Shown: in pieces, positions 9,160 to 15,000 of the stretch
Layout of the letters: each line of letters begins with the position of its first letter
Position numbering within the stretch: position 1 is the stretch's first letter
Translations under genes and position numbers: made by a program
Notes under the pieces: model-generated
Told to the model about the DNA's origin: nothing
Database searches by the model: none
The model's input: only the letters and a program-made list of their open reading frames with translations
Source of the DNA: a virus
IMG/VR virus record: IMGVR_UViG_3300044712_000340
Location: 1-64,000 of that record
Direction: 5' to 3' (one strand)
Length of the DNA stretch: 64,000 nt

Positions 9160-9521
9160 TATAGAAACACTAACTTTAATTCAAAAGATTCTTTTGGTGG
9201 AATATAAGATGGATTTATACCTTTATCTTTAAGTGCTCCTTTCTTTCTAAGAATAGTAAGATAATTATGTAATACACCGTCCTTCATATTAAACTTAACC
9301 TTTATATTCTTCTTAACATCAATATCAAATAGTAACTTATTAATAAGTAAGTCATCATGTACAGGATATTTATTTACTATCTCATAATACTTTAATATTA
9401 ACTCTACTAATATATCTATTTCTTTATCTCTAAGGCTATGCCACTTATGAAGTGTATCTAGGTACAATCTAACTCTCTGCTCAACAGATGTTGATTTAAT
9501 AGGAATACTTATTGATTTCAT
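9159..9521 (-). CDS. first gene of packaging operon, unknown function
   Basis: 120 aa from ATG at 9519-9521 (MKSISIPIKSTSVEQRVRLYL...). A longer TTG-initiated frame exists to 9542 but would overlap the -7 box at 9540-9547, so the ATG is preferred. The mid-part is helical with a C-terminal block (LHNYLTILRKKGALKDKGINPSYIP) resembling a small winged-helix or recognition helix. It is conserved at this position in crAss-like phages as far as I recall; function unknown, possibly a regulator of the late operon. Confidence 0.65.
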   Translation of the reverse strand: MKSISIPIKSTSVEQRVRLYLDTLHKWHSLRDKEIDILVELILKYYEIVNKYPVHDDLLINKLLFDIDVKKNIKVKFNMKDGVLHNYLTILRKKGALKDKGINPSYIPPKESFELKLVFL

Positions 9522-9539
9522 GCCGCTTATTTTACAGTA

Positions 9540-9547
9540 CAAATATA
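9540..9547 (-). promoter_or_regulatory. late packaging operon promoter (-7 box)
   Basis: TATATTTG on the minus strand, about 20 bases before the first ATG of the minus-strand operon, in a divergent intergenic region of almost pure A/T. It matches the Bacteroidota -7 consensus. Confidence 0.55.
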
Positions 9548-9605
9548 AAACAAAAATAATTAAAACAAAATATAACCTATAATAAAAATTATATTATAAA
9601 TATAA

Positions 9606-9613
9606 TACATTTG
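9606..9613 (+). promoter_or_regulatory. divergent early promoter (-7 box)
   Basis: TACATTTG matches TAnnTTTG and lies 25 bases before the first plus-strand ATG (9639). No -33 TTTG at the right distance is visible. Together with the box at 9540-9547 it makes this 97-base A/T region the divergence point between packaging and early genes. Confidence 0.45.
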
Positions 9614-9638
9614 TATTAACAAACAAATAAATTAAAAT

Positions 9639-9851
9639 ATGGAAAAATTAATTAAAGAATTTGAACGTATATGTGATCAAGGTATATACCCTTGGAAAAT
9701 GGCAAAAGAATGTACAGAAGTGAGCAAGAAAATAGCAATTAAATATTCTGATTATATTTACGATAATTTTCAATCCTATGACGGATTAGATTTACCTGTA
9801 TCACAAGAAGAACTATTTGATAAATTTATAGAAGAAGAATATGGAAAGTAA
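9639..9851 (+). CDS. hypothetical early protein
   Basis: 70 aa acidic protein (MEKLIKEFERICDQGIYPWKM...). Helical, no recognised domain. First gene of the short plus-strand early operon; its end overlaps the next start (ATG at 9841). Confidence 0.6.
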   Translation: MEKLIKEFERICDQGIYPWKMAKECTEVSKKIAIKYSDYIYDNFQSYDGLDLPVSQEELFDKFIEEEYGK

Positions 9852-9954
9852 TGTAAACCATCCTACTCATTATGGTGGAGATGACCCTCTAGAAGTAATA
9901 AACATAATAGAATATTATAAACTAGGATTCTGTTTAGGTAATGTATGTAAGTAA
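9841..9954 (+). pseudogene. DUF3310-type protein, truncated after first half
   Basis: 37 codons starting at 9841 encode VNHPTHYGGDDPLEVINIIEYYK and LGFCLGNVCK, then TAA at 9952-9954. This is the N-terminal half of the phage DUF3310 family (HPxHYxx...EVIDII......GFxLGNxIKY). Full family members continue with a YI.R.K helix and a second half of about 30 residues, absent here in any frame. It overlaps its neighbours by 11-14 bases on both sides. It could be a functional minimal version or the remnant of a truncated gene. Confidence 0.65.
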
Positions 9955-10144
9955 CATAGAAATTTTAGGATGGAAACAAGGCAAATTACCTTATCAATTC
10001 TTTGATGGTATACATATGCTAGTATTTTCAGATCATCATAAAATACAAATAAATCACCTAGCAGATGATGTATGTATATTTGATGGTATTATAAAAAACA
10101 AGTCACAATTAAAAATTTTAATGCAATGGTTAAATATAAATTAA
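9941..10144 (+). CDS. hypothetical protein
   Basis: 67 aa (MYVSNIEILGWKQGK...), starting inside the end of the truncated DUF3310 gene in another frame. It looks like a small beta-rich protein with repeated H/D residues; no family recognised. Confidence 0.55.
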   Translation: MYVSNIEILGWKQGKLPYQFFDGIHMLVFSDHHKIQINHLADDVCIFDGIIKNKSQLKILMQWLNIN

Positions 10145-10296
10145 GATTAGTACATTATTGGAGAATACTATGGTATACATTTTTGTTATATTTAACAATA
10201 GTACATGTAATACAAAGGTTTAAATCTCCAAAATTAACAGAAACACAGCTATTACAAGAAATACCTAATAATTTAGTTTTAAAATTTAAACTTTAA
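10126..10296 (+). CDS. small membrane protein
   Basis: 56 aa starting at ATG 10126 and overlapping the previous gene by 19 bases. A basic N-terminus (MVKYKLRLVHYWR) precedes one hydrophobic segment (WYTFLLYLTIVHVI, about residues 16-29) and a polar tail, predicting a single-pass membrane protein. No function recognised. Confidence 0.5.
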   Translation: MVKYKLRLVHYWRILWYTFLLYLTIVHVIQRFKSPKLTETQLLQEIPNNLVLKFKL

Positions 10297-10320
10297 TGAA
10301 ACAATTAAATATAATTTAAT

Positions 10321-10566
10321 ATGGGATGTAATGATGATAGAATAGATGGAATACCTACTTTTAGTGAACTTACATCTAAATTTGATTTGAGTAAGTATTT
10401 AGGTAAAGGAATACATGAACAAATACAAGAAAGTAATATTACTAACTACAATACATTAACACCACAAATACTAGAAAAATTTATACAAGATTCGGTAAGT
10501 AAACAACAAAATATAGATCCTGAATTTAAACAAATAATAGATGATAATTTCTTTAACTTAATTTAA
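10321..10566 (+). CDS. hypothetical protein
   Basis: 81 aa, acidic and Q/N-rich, starting MGCNDDRIDGIPTF. It contains no cysteine cluster beyond C3 and no recognisable domain. It sits in the early operon 25 bases after the small membrane protein gene. Confidence 0.55.
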   Translation: MGCNDDRIDGIPTFSELTSKFDLSKYLGKGIHEQIQESNITNYNTLTPQILEKFIQDSVSKQQNIDPEFKQIIDDNFFNLI

Positions 10567-10572
10567 ATTATT

Positions 10573-10794
10573 ATGAAAGATAGATGGGTTAATGTAAAAC
10601 GAGCTGTTCCAAATATAGATGAAGAAGTATTAGTTTGGGTAGGAGATGATCAACAATGTTTTGATGTAGCTAGATATAATCCTATTTGTGCATCTCACAA
10701 TAATGGGTTTCAATGCAACTTAACCCCAAACAATTATAGAAATATAACTCATTGGAAATACATAGGAAATAAACCTATTATTAAAAATAAATGA
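10573..10794 (+). CDS. DUF551-like protein
   Basis: 73 aa. The pattern WVNVKRAVPNIDEEVLVWVG ... VARYN ... ITHWKYI matches the phage DUF551 family (W.xVxxxxPxxxxxVLVxxx...xxHWxxL). These small beta-rich proteins are common in phage genomes and have no known function. A terminator follows at 10845. Confidence 0.7.
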   Translation: MKDRWVNVKRAVPNIDEEVLVWVGDDQQCFDVARYNPICASHNNGFQCNLTPNNYRNITHWKYIGNKPIIKNK

Positions 10795-10844
10795 GTATAT
10801 TTGTAAGTGTTTTTTCATACTTTGAATTTAATTGATTAGTTTCA

Positions 10845-10868
10845 AGTCCCTACTTGTTAGGGACTTTT
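10845..10868 (+). terminator. terminator between convergent early and repL units
   Basis: AGTCCCTA and TAGGGACT form an 8 bp stem with a CTTGT loop, followed by TTTT. A -7-like box (TATATTTG, 10796-10803) lies upstream, so a short RNA of about 55 bases ending here is also possible. Confidence 0.75.
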
Positions 10869-10870
10869 CT

Positions 10871-11050
10871 TTACTCCTTAAATACAGTTAATTCTATATC
10901 CCCAGCATCAGTAGTGGCTTCATGTATTTTATCCATAATTCTAGTCATCGACTTCATTAATTTCTTATCAAACAATCCGTAAGAATCCATAACTGTGTAT
11001 AACTTCCATAACTGATCTAAGTCTTCCTTTTCTATCGTTATTGCATACAT
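10871..11050 (-). CDS. small protein cotranscribed with repL
   Basis: 59 aa, ATG at 11048-11050, three bases after the end of the RepL-like gene on the same strand. Sequence MYAITIEKEDLDQLWKLY... is helical and acidic. No family recognised; context suggests a partner or regulator of the RepL-like protein. Confidence 0.6.
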   Translation of the reverse strand: MYAITIEKEDLDQLWKLYTVMDSYGLFDKKLMKSMTRIMDKIHEATTDAGDIELTVFKE

Positions 11051-11053
11051 AAT

Positions 11054-11497
11054 TTACCCTCCGAATTCTACATTAAGTGTTAATTTACCTGTTTTTAAAA
11101 ATTCATTTCTAGTATCATTTCTTCCTTTCCAAAATACCATAGGATTAATAAAGTAAGTTCCTTTATCCCCCTCTAGCAATCCATTAACTTTTAAATGTTT
11201 TATAGCATTAGATAATTGTTGAGAACTTATACCTAGAAACTCAACTAATCTATTTCTTTCCCCTGAAGGTAAAAGTACTCTACCTGTATTGTATTCTGCC
11301 ATTATGCAGAACTTAGTTAATACTTTCATTTCAACTACAGATTTTAAATTAAAGAATCCTGCCATATTTTCTATATAAGTCATATAGAACTCATCTTGGT
11401 TAACCCTAACTGAGAAAGTTTTAGAGGTAGTTGTAATCTCTCCTGTCTCAGGATCCACAACTGTTTGCTCATGTTTTAATTTCTTATTCTTTATCAT
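11054..11497 (-). CDS. RepL-like replication initiator (winged helix)
   Basis: 147 aa. The layout is that of RepL-type plasmid initiators: a VDPETGEI strand near residue 15, a helical core, a winged-helix segment (about 77-105, LVEFLGISSQQLSNAIKHLKVNGLL), and the family ending GTYFINPMVFWKG at 113-125. RepL-like proteins occur in cultured crAss-like phages and have been linked to plasmid-like replication. It is encoded alone with one small gene against the surrounding plus-strand genes, has a strong own promoter, and reads away from a repeat-rich candidate origin. Confidence 0.72.
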   Translation of the reverse strand: MIKNKKLKHEQTVVDPETGEITTTSKTFSVRVNQDEFYMTYIENMAGFFNLKSVVEMKVLTKFCIMAEYNTGRVLLPSGERNRLVEFLGISSQQLSNAIKHLKVNGLLEGDKGTYFINPMVFWKGRNDTRNEFLKTGKLTLNVEFGG

Positions 11498-11498
11498 G

Positions 11499-11519
11499 TG
11501 TACATTTTATTAGTGTACA
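11499..11519. promoter_or_regulatory. paired TGTACA operator-like sites at the repL start
   Basis: Two palindromic TGTACA hexamers (11499-11504 and 11514-11519) spaced 15 bases apart lie between the repL -7 box and its start codon, overlapping the predicted transcription start. The placement suits autorepression by a dimeric protein. Confidence 0.4.
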
Positions 11520-11549
11520 AATTTAACAAAAACTTGTGTAATTTACAAA
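11518..11549 (-). promoter_or_regulatory. repL promoter with -33 and -7 boxes
   Basis: On the minus strand TTTG (11546-11549) and TAAATTTG (11518-11525) are separated by 20 bases, a full match to the Bacteroidota sigma-ABfr promoter layout. The start codon follows about 21 bases downstream, giving a short leader. Confidence 0.65.
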
Positions 11550-11566
11550 CTTTATTTTACAATTCA

Positions 11567-11860
11567 ATTCACTCATGAGTGAACCGTTTTATGCCATGAG
11601 TGAATAGCATAACGGTAGGAATGAACGACAAATCTTGTAACTAATTAACATTCAATTATATCCTTACTTACCCCTTCTTATCTATTATGATAGGGTAGAT
11701 TTATCTACCTATATGATAAAATAAATTGAACTACAGTATGTTATCATCCCTTATGCATAATATCATACCTATAAGATAACAAGCAACCTGTATGATAACA
11801 CAGTAATGTCCAGTAAATTATAAAAAAAAACTGGACAAACATAAGCCTATACTGTAGACT
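11567..11860. other. candidate replication origin region
   Basis: Upstream of repL, without any open frame: a 16 bp perfect palindrome (11568-11583), a second half-copy ATGAGTGAAT (11596-11605), an inverted repeat ACCGTTttATGC/GCATAACGGT (11583-11594, 11607-11616), GTAGAtttaTCTAC at 11695-11708, four copies of TATGATA in either orientation (11686, 11712, 11761 reversed, 11791) with a near copy at 11742, a long-range repeat CTACAGTAT/ATACTGTAG (11731, 11849), and an 8 bp hairpin TGTCCAGT/ACTGGACA with a 15-base A/T loop (11807-11837). Iteron-like repeats plus palindromes beside an initiator gene suggest an origin. Confidence 0.45.
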
Positions 11861-11973
11861 AGATGGTAGATATATGAGAAGTACATATTAGTAATTTCAA
11901 AAAAAAATTATAAAAATTTTTAAAGTAACATGTATATCGTTATGTGTTTACTATTCCATAAACATACCCCCAC

Positions 11974-12085
11974 TAAGTTAGAGCGAGTGACAGTATCCCT
12001 GTCATTGTTTAGTGTGACCAAGATTGCTGAATATCCTAGAGATATTACAAATCGGAAGACTACATACTAATCACTCACTAACTTA
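11974..12085 (+). ncRNA. structured RNA domain 1
   Basis: Closed by TAAGTTAG (11974-11981) pairing with CTAACTTA (12078-12085), continued inward by GAGTGA/TCACTC. An inner GACAG/CTGTC hairpin (11989-12003) follows at once. No open frame. Strand is assumed from the poly-U tails of neighbouring domains. Confidence 0.45.
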
Positions 12086-12092
12086 CACTGCT

Positions 12093-12144
12093 GATAGGCC
12101 AGATATAGTCTATCACTTATTTTGACTATCCTCTTCAGCCTATC
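12093..12144 (+). ncRNA. structured RNA domain 2
   Basis: GATAGGC (12093-12099) pairs with GCCTATC (12138-12144); inside, ATAGTC (12105-12110) pairs with GACTAT (12124-12129). A compact 52-base rod-like element eight bases after domain 1. Confidence 0.4.
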
Positions 12145-12158
12145 TATATACCACAATG

Positions 12159-12206
12159 ATGTAGTATTAACTTACAGGTTTATAAGCCTTTAGGTTAATA
12201 TTACAT
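12159..12206 (+). ncRNA. structured RNA domain 3 (long hairpin)
   Basis: A 13 bp stem with a single G-U wobble joins 12159-12171 to 12194-12206; an inner AGG/CCT helix closes the tip. The 3' arm is followed by a partial repeat of its 5' arm (GATGTAGTA at 12214), which could compete for pairing. Confidence 0.45.
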
Positions 12207-12282
12207 ATCATTTGATGTAGTACTTAGGTTGATAGGTTATAGTTCTATACAGTTATGATGACATAACGTATAACTTGAATGG

Positions 12283-12322
12283 AAGTGTTGTTATTGTTAC
12301 AACAGAGAGAATAACACACTTT
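12283..12322 (+). ncRNA. hairpin upstream of 29 aa membrane mini-gene
   Basis: AAGTGT and TTATT pair with AATAA and ACACTT around a 14-base loop. It lies 53 bases before the start codon at 12375; the intervening stretch 12323-12374 is plain A/T. Confidence 0.3.
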
Positions 12323-12374
12323 TCACCAATTTTACCAATAATTGAAAATTACTAACTTTAATAATATAGCTAAA

Positions 12375-12464
12375 ATGAAAGCAAATATACCATTAGCAAT
12401 ATACATTATAGGTACTTTAGCTGCTATTGTAGTTACAGTGTACTTCATAGTATTTGTACAATAA
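12375..12464 (+). CDS. 29 aa membrane mini-protein
   Basis: MKANIPLAIYIIGTLAAIVV... is almost entirely one transmembrane helix with a short charged N-terminus. ATG 12375, stop 12462-12464. It belongs to a set of five similarly tiny membrane proteins in 12-18 kb. No function recognised; single-helix inhibitors or holin-like roles are possible. Confidence 0.45.
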   Translation: MKANIPLAIYIIGTLAAIVVTVYFIVFVQ

Positions 12465-12470
12465 CATAAA

Positions 12471-12526
12471 GGATGAGCAAGATTAGGTCTTGTATTAAGT
12501 ATGTCAATCGCATTGACACCTCATCC
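12471..12526 (+). ncRNA. structured RNA domain 4 (three-way junction)
   Basis: Closed by GGATGAG/CTCATCC (12471-12477, 12520-12526). Two inner hairpins: CAAGA/TCTTG with loop ttagg (12478-12492) stacks directly on the closing stem, and TGTCAAT/ATTGACA with a CGC triloop (12502-12518). The 56-base three-way junction is complete, with no unpaired gap on one side, which is hard to get by chance. Confidence 0.55.
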
Positions 12527-12534
12527 TATTCATA

Positions 12535-12597
12535 CATCACAAGCAGGTTTGCAACTATGAATAAGCATAGTTAAGGGTTCGATTCCATTTGTGGTGC
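12535..12597 (+). tRNA. shrunken tRNA-like RNA
   Basis: A 7 bp acceptor-like stem (CATCACA 12535-12541 with TGTGGTG 12590-12596, one G-U), a short D-like arm GCA/TGC (12543-12552), a 5 bp anticodon-like stem CTATG/CATAG (12555-12570) and a T-arm with the canonical TTCGATT loop (12578-12584). But the anticodon loop is 6 bases, the variable loop 2 bases and the total 63, against about 76 for a real tRNA. No CCA is encoded. It is either a decayed tRNA or a tRNA mimic; I do not assign an amino acid. Confidence 0.5.
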
Positions 12598-12599
12598 TA

Positions 12600-12690
12600 A
12601 TAAACGTAGAGCTGTTCTAGATACTCACAGTATTGTATAGTGATTAGGGTATTGCTTTAGCGAGCTAATTATACAAGTCTTTACGTTTAT
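12600..12690 (+). ncRNA. structured RNA domain 5 (cloverleaf-like)
   Basis: A 9 bp perfect closing stem ATAAACGTA/TACGTTTAT (12600-12608, 12682-12690) encloses three arms: AGA/TCT (12608-12618), ATACT/AGTAT with a CAC triloop (12621-12633), and a long arm TTGTATA...ATTAG/CTAAT...TATACAA (12633-12676). It starts three bases after the tRNA-like element. The plan is a four-way junction like a tRNA without a T-loop. Confidence 0.55.
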
Positions 12691-12696
12691 ATCTTA

Positions 12697-12729
12697 CAGG
12701 TTAAACAGTGTTGCCTGAAAATACACTGT
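12697..12729 (+). promoter_or_regulatory. H-type pseudoknot in the leader of the 123 aa gene
   Basis: Hairpin ACAGTGT/ACACTGT (12705-12711, 12723-12729) has CCTG in its loop (12714-12717), complementary to CAGG just upstream (12697-12700). The pseudoknot ends 20 bases before the ATG at 12750, where it could act as a translational operator, for example for autoregulation by the encoded protein. Confidence 0.45.
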
Positions 12730-12749
12730 AATATCTTAATATCAATATT

Positions 12750-13121
12750 ATGTCATTCAATTCAATGTGTCTAGTTAATGCAGTAGCATTCAATTCAGGT
12801 AAAACCGATAAAAATGGTGAAACACCAGTATTACTTAATGTTCTTGCAGGCAAAGCTCCTAATAGGACTGTTATCTCTGGTACAATTGCAAAACGCAATG
12901 GTTATGAGTTAGGTAAGATGTACATTGTACAGATTACTGAAGGTAAAGAAGATCCTCAATATGGACGTCAATTCAACATTAACAAAATCTCTGAATGCTC
13001 AGTAACAGAAATGTTCTCAGCTATCAAGGGATTTGGTGCTGCTGAAATCTTTACGGTAGGACAAGAGCAAGATGCTTCTGTAGAAGAAGTTATTACTGTA
13101 GTTGATACAGAGATTAAGTAA
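12750..13121 (+). CDS. conserved protein, possibly OB-fold/ssDNA-binding
   Basis: 123 aa. The middle (ISGTIAKRNGYELGKMYIVQITEGKEDPQYGRQFNINKIS) is a run of beta strands with alternating hydrophobic and charged residues, compatible with an OB-fold; a short acidic C-terminus (VITVVDTEIK) follows. Codons are more balanced (GGT, GCT, CGC) than in neighbours, a sign of high expression. It has a pseudoknot in its leader and a terminator after it, so it is an independent unit. A single-stranded DNA-binding role is an inference; nothing decisive is visible. Confidence 0.5.
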   Translation: MSFNSMCLVNAVAFNSGKTDKNGETPVLLNVLAGKAPNRTVISGTIAKRNGYELGKMYIVQITEGKEDPQYGRQFNINKISECSVTEMFSAIKGFGAAEIFTVGQEQDASVEEVITVVDTEIK

Positions 13122-13138
13122 TCTTCTTGCAAAATAAT

Positions 13139-13166
13139 GAAAGGTGTAGCAATGCACCTTTCTTAT
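13139..13166 (+). terminator. terminator after the 123 aa gene
   Basis: GAAAGGTG/CACCTTTC 8 bp stem (13139-13146, 13155-13162) with loop TAGCAATG followed by a T-rich stretch. Confidence 0.75.
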
Positions 13167-13191
13167 TACTAATTTAAAACTTATAGAAGAA

Positions 13192-13377
13192 ATGAAGATA
13201 TTTGCATTAATTTGTTTTGCATTGATTATTACTTTTGGAATAATTAATTCTTTAAATAAACCCAAAGAATTAACAATATCACTACCTGAAGAAATAAGAC
13301 AAGCTACATCTCAAGATACTTTAATATGTATTAAGAGAAATGATACATTATTCATAGAATTTAATAATAAATACTAA
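13192..13377 (+). CDS. secreted or membrane-anchored small protein
   Basis: 61 aa. MKIFALICFALIITFGIINSL is a signal-anchor-like hydrophobic N-terminus; the rest is a polar ectodomain of 40 residues. No signal peptidase II cysteine in the right place. No family recognised. Confidence 0.55.
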   Translation: MKIFALICFALIITFGIINSLNKPKELTISLPEEIRQATSQDTLICIKRNDTLFIEFNNKY

Positions 13378-13384
13378 CAATATA

Positions 13385-13459
13385 AAACAAGGTAATACCT
13401 AAATAGGTCTTATTAAAAGATAATTAATAAGGTTGGAAAAGACCATAATTACCTTGTTT
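13385..13459 (+). ncRNA. structured RNA domain 6 (12 bp closing stem)
   Basis: AAACAAGGTAAT (13385-13396) pairs perfectly with ATTACCTTGTTT (13448-13459). Inside are GGTC/GACC (13406-13409, 13441-13444) and CTTATT/AATAAG (13409-13414, 13426-13431), giving one long imperfect rod of 75 bases followed by ATTTTAT. It may also act as a terminator for the gene before it. Confidence 0.5.
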
Positions 13460-13474
13460 ATTTTATAGTATTGT

Positions 13475-13578
13475 CACGATTCCTCTAACCTCGTGAATAT
13501 CCTGTAAGTTTCAGGCTGTACCTATACTAGATGTAAATAGGATATTATACATTTGAGGCTAGTTAATTTGTATAATAT
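13475..13578 (+). ncRNA. structured RNA domain 7 with mutually exclusive stems
   Basis: After a CACGA/TCGTG hairpin (13475-13495), AATATCCT (13496-13503) can pair with AGGATATT (13539-13546). But ATATTATACA (13542-13551) can instead form a 10 bp stem with TGTATAATAT (13569-13578). The two helices share 13542-13546, so only one can form, as in a riboswitch or attenuator. Confidence 0.45.
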
Positions 13579-13662
13579 GATAAAGTGAAAGGAAAGCACT
13601 TGTCTACTTTGACAAACCCAAGTTCCACGTAGCTTAATTAATTGCTATTGTATAGCTATGCT

Positions 13663-13690
13663 AGCAGACCAGATAGTCTGCTTTTAATTT
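13663..13690 (+). terminator. terminator-like hairpin before the 141 aa gene
   Basis: AGCAGAC/GTCTGCT (13663-13669, 13676-13682) with loop CAGATA, followed by TTTTAATTT. It could end the preceding RNA or attenuate transcription into the gene at 13714. The stretch 13579-13662 holds smaller hairpins only. Confidence 0.6.
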
Positions 13691-13713
13691 GTAAATCTTT
13701 AAATCTTAATATT

Positions 13714-14139
13714 ATGGAAAACTTATATTTAGGAAAGTATAATTCTGCTGAAAGTTCTAAAGAAATAACAGTAGGAAAAGGAAATTTTATGTGGCATGGA
13801 ATGATGTCTCATTTATACTTTAATAGAAGTATAATTGAATTAAATTCTATAGTAAACGAAATACAACGTATAAAAAATACTAAAGCTACTCTAATAGAAA
13901 AAGCAGTAGATTTAATAAATAATTTTCATTGGACTCATATGATGGAAGATAACAGTAACGCTACTACAAAGCAACGTAAAAAAGAGGAAGAATTAAAAAA
14001 GATTCTTGAAATATGCACAGAAGATATGTTAAAAGATATATATGTTGCTTATATACACAAAGCATTGATTCATTCTATGGGATGGAAAAGCCCTATGTCT
14101 TATGATAAATTTGTATCAAGAGAGTTACCCTTAACATAA
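13714..14139 (+). CDS. hypothetical protein
   Basis: 141 aa from ATG 13714; the longer TTG-initiated frame would run back through a terminator-like hairpin. Helical, with a charged middle (TTKQRKKEEELKKILEIC) and repeated His/Met/Trp residues (MWHGMMSHLYF, HWTHMMED). No family recognised. Its leader TAAATCTTTAAATCTTAATAT is repeated before the next small gene at 14162. Confidence 0.6.
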   Translation: MENLYLGKYNSAESSKEITVGKGNFMWHGMMSHLYFNRSIIELNSIVNEIQRIKNTKATLIEKAVDLINNFHWTHMMEDNSNATTKQRKKEEELKKILEICTEDMLKDIYVAYIHKALIHSMGWKSPMSYDKFVSRELPLT

Positions 14140-14161
14140 ATAATCTTTAAATCTTAATATA

Positions 14162-14287
14162 ATGAAATTAATGAAATCTAATTGGAAATCATTAGTGATA
14201 TTAATGGTTCCTGTAATCTTATTAGTTGCAGCTATTGTATATAATGTTGTAACAGTTGGAACTAGTTGCTATTTAGTAACTATGTAA
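14162..14287 (+). CDS. 41 aa membrane mini-protein
   Basis: A basic N-terminus (MKLMKSNWK) then a transmembrane stretch (SLVILMVPVILLVAAIVY) and a short polar end with one cysteine. ATG 14162, stop 14285-14287. Shares its A/T leader sequence with the gene before it. Confidence 0.5.
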   Translation: MKLMKSNWKSLVILMVPVILLVAAIVYNVVTVGTSCYLVTM

Positions 14288-14294
14288 GCTCAAA

Positions 14295-14343
14295 AAGTGA
14301 GAACATATTTAATATGTTATTACATCTCACCTTATTATTTTTC
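14295..14343 (+). terminator. terminator after the 41 aa gene
   Basis: GTGAGA/TCTCAC (14297-14302, 14325-14330) encloses a perfect AACATAT/ATATGTT inner stem; a T-rich tail (TTATTATTTTTC) follows. Confidence 0.65.
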
Positions 14344-14376
14344 TTCTTAAATTTGTTAAACTTTAAAACTTAAAAT

Positions 14377-14559
14377 ATGACCTGGAATCAAAAACTATGG
14401 AGGGACACTCCAGAAGATGACACAGATCAAGATACTTACTGCTTGCAATGTGGTAGATATATTGATCCTAATTTCAGTAATCATAATGGATTATGTGATT
14501 ACTGTAATGAAAGAAAGTATGATAATGAAGAATTAGATTGTTGTAATAAAGTTAAATAA
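14377..14559 (+). CDS. zinc-ribbon mini-protein
   Basis: 60 aa with CLQCG and CDYCN (about residues 27-45) forming a CxxC...CxxC zinc ribbon, flanked by acidic segments; a further CC pair lies at the C-terminus. No family name recognised. Such ribbons often bind nucleic acid or proteins. Confidence 0.55.
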   Translation: MTWNQKLWRDTPEDDTDQDTYCLQCGRYIDPNFSNHNGLCDYCNERKYDNEELDCCNKVK

Positions 14560-14561
14560 TT

Positions 14562-14657
14562 ATGAAAACAATCTATAAAGTACTCAAAGTTATTACTATT
14601 GTTATAGTAATATTAGCTATTATAGTATTAATTACACCTTTAATAGCATTAATATGA
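14562..14657 (+). CDS. 31 aa membrane mini-protein
   Basis: MKTIYKVLKVITIVIVILAIIV... is one hydrophobic helix with a basic start. The stop overlaps the next start (ATGA at 14654-14657), showing coupling and supporting that both are translated. Confidence 0.5.
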   Translation: MKTIYKVLKVITIVIVILAIIVLITPLIALI

Positions 14658-14752
14658 ACTGGAACGATTTTAAAAATGAATTATTGCCTTATATTTTTAT
14701 GATAGTAACCTCTGGGTTACTGTTATATATTTATGTAAGGTATATAATATAA
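14654..14752 (+). CDS. 32 aa membrane mini-protein
   Basis: A polar start MNWNDFKNELLPY is followed by a single transmembrane helix (IFMIVTSGLLLYIYV). Coupled by ATGA overlap to the mini-gene before it; together they look like a two-component membrane unit. A GTAACC/GGTTAC hairpin lies inside the gene at 14705-14720. Confidence 0.5.
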   Translation: MNWNDFKNELLPYIFMIVTSGLLLYIYVRYII

Positions 14753-14763
14753 GATACTAATTA

Positions 14764-14998
14764 AGCTAGTTTATGAACAGCCACACCATTCGTTGTATAC
14801 AAGGAGTAATAAGGTGTAAAGAGGTGAGATGCCTCATTCGAGTAATATCTGGTTGCTAGCCAGAAATAACATATAATATTAATTAAAGAGTTGTTGTACA
14901 ACTATCCAGTAAGTTGCTGGCCATTTGAATAGTAAGCATACTTTTAAATCAGGGATACGTTTGTAATAGAAATATTATTTAGCTTTCATGAACTAGCT
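14764..14998 (+). ncRNA. structured RNA domain 8 (235 nt, 14 bp closing stem)
   Basis: The 14-base arm at 14764-14777 pairs with 14985-14998 with one G-U wobble and no other defect. Inside are ACACC/GGTGT (14783-14817), GAGG/CCTC (14821-14835), TCTGG/CCAGA (14849-14864) and CCAG/CTGG (14906-14920), so a multi-branched RNA is likely. No open frame of use. It begins 11 bases after the membrane mini-gene. Confidence 0.55.
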
Positions 14999-15000
14999 AT

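Noticed and set aside
9522-9542. TTG start extending the first packaging-operon protein by 7 residues
   Set aside because: The TTG lies in the -7 promoter box TATATTTG, so it would not be in the mRNA; the ATG at 9519-9521 is used.
12050-12130. Group I intron-like R/S elements (GACTACA and AGATATAGTC)
   Set aside because: The short motifs could form a P7-like helix, but P3, P4 and P6 partners and a split coding gene are absent, and local stems use these bases in another way.
12701-12898. Minus-strand open frame opposite the 123 aa gene
   Set aside because: It runs antisense through a strong leader structure and a well-formed gene and has no leader of its own.
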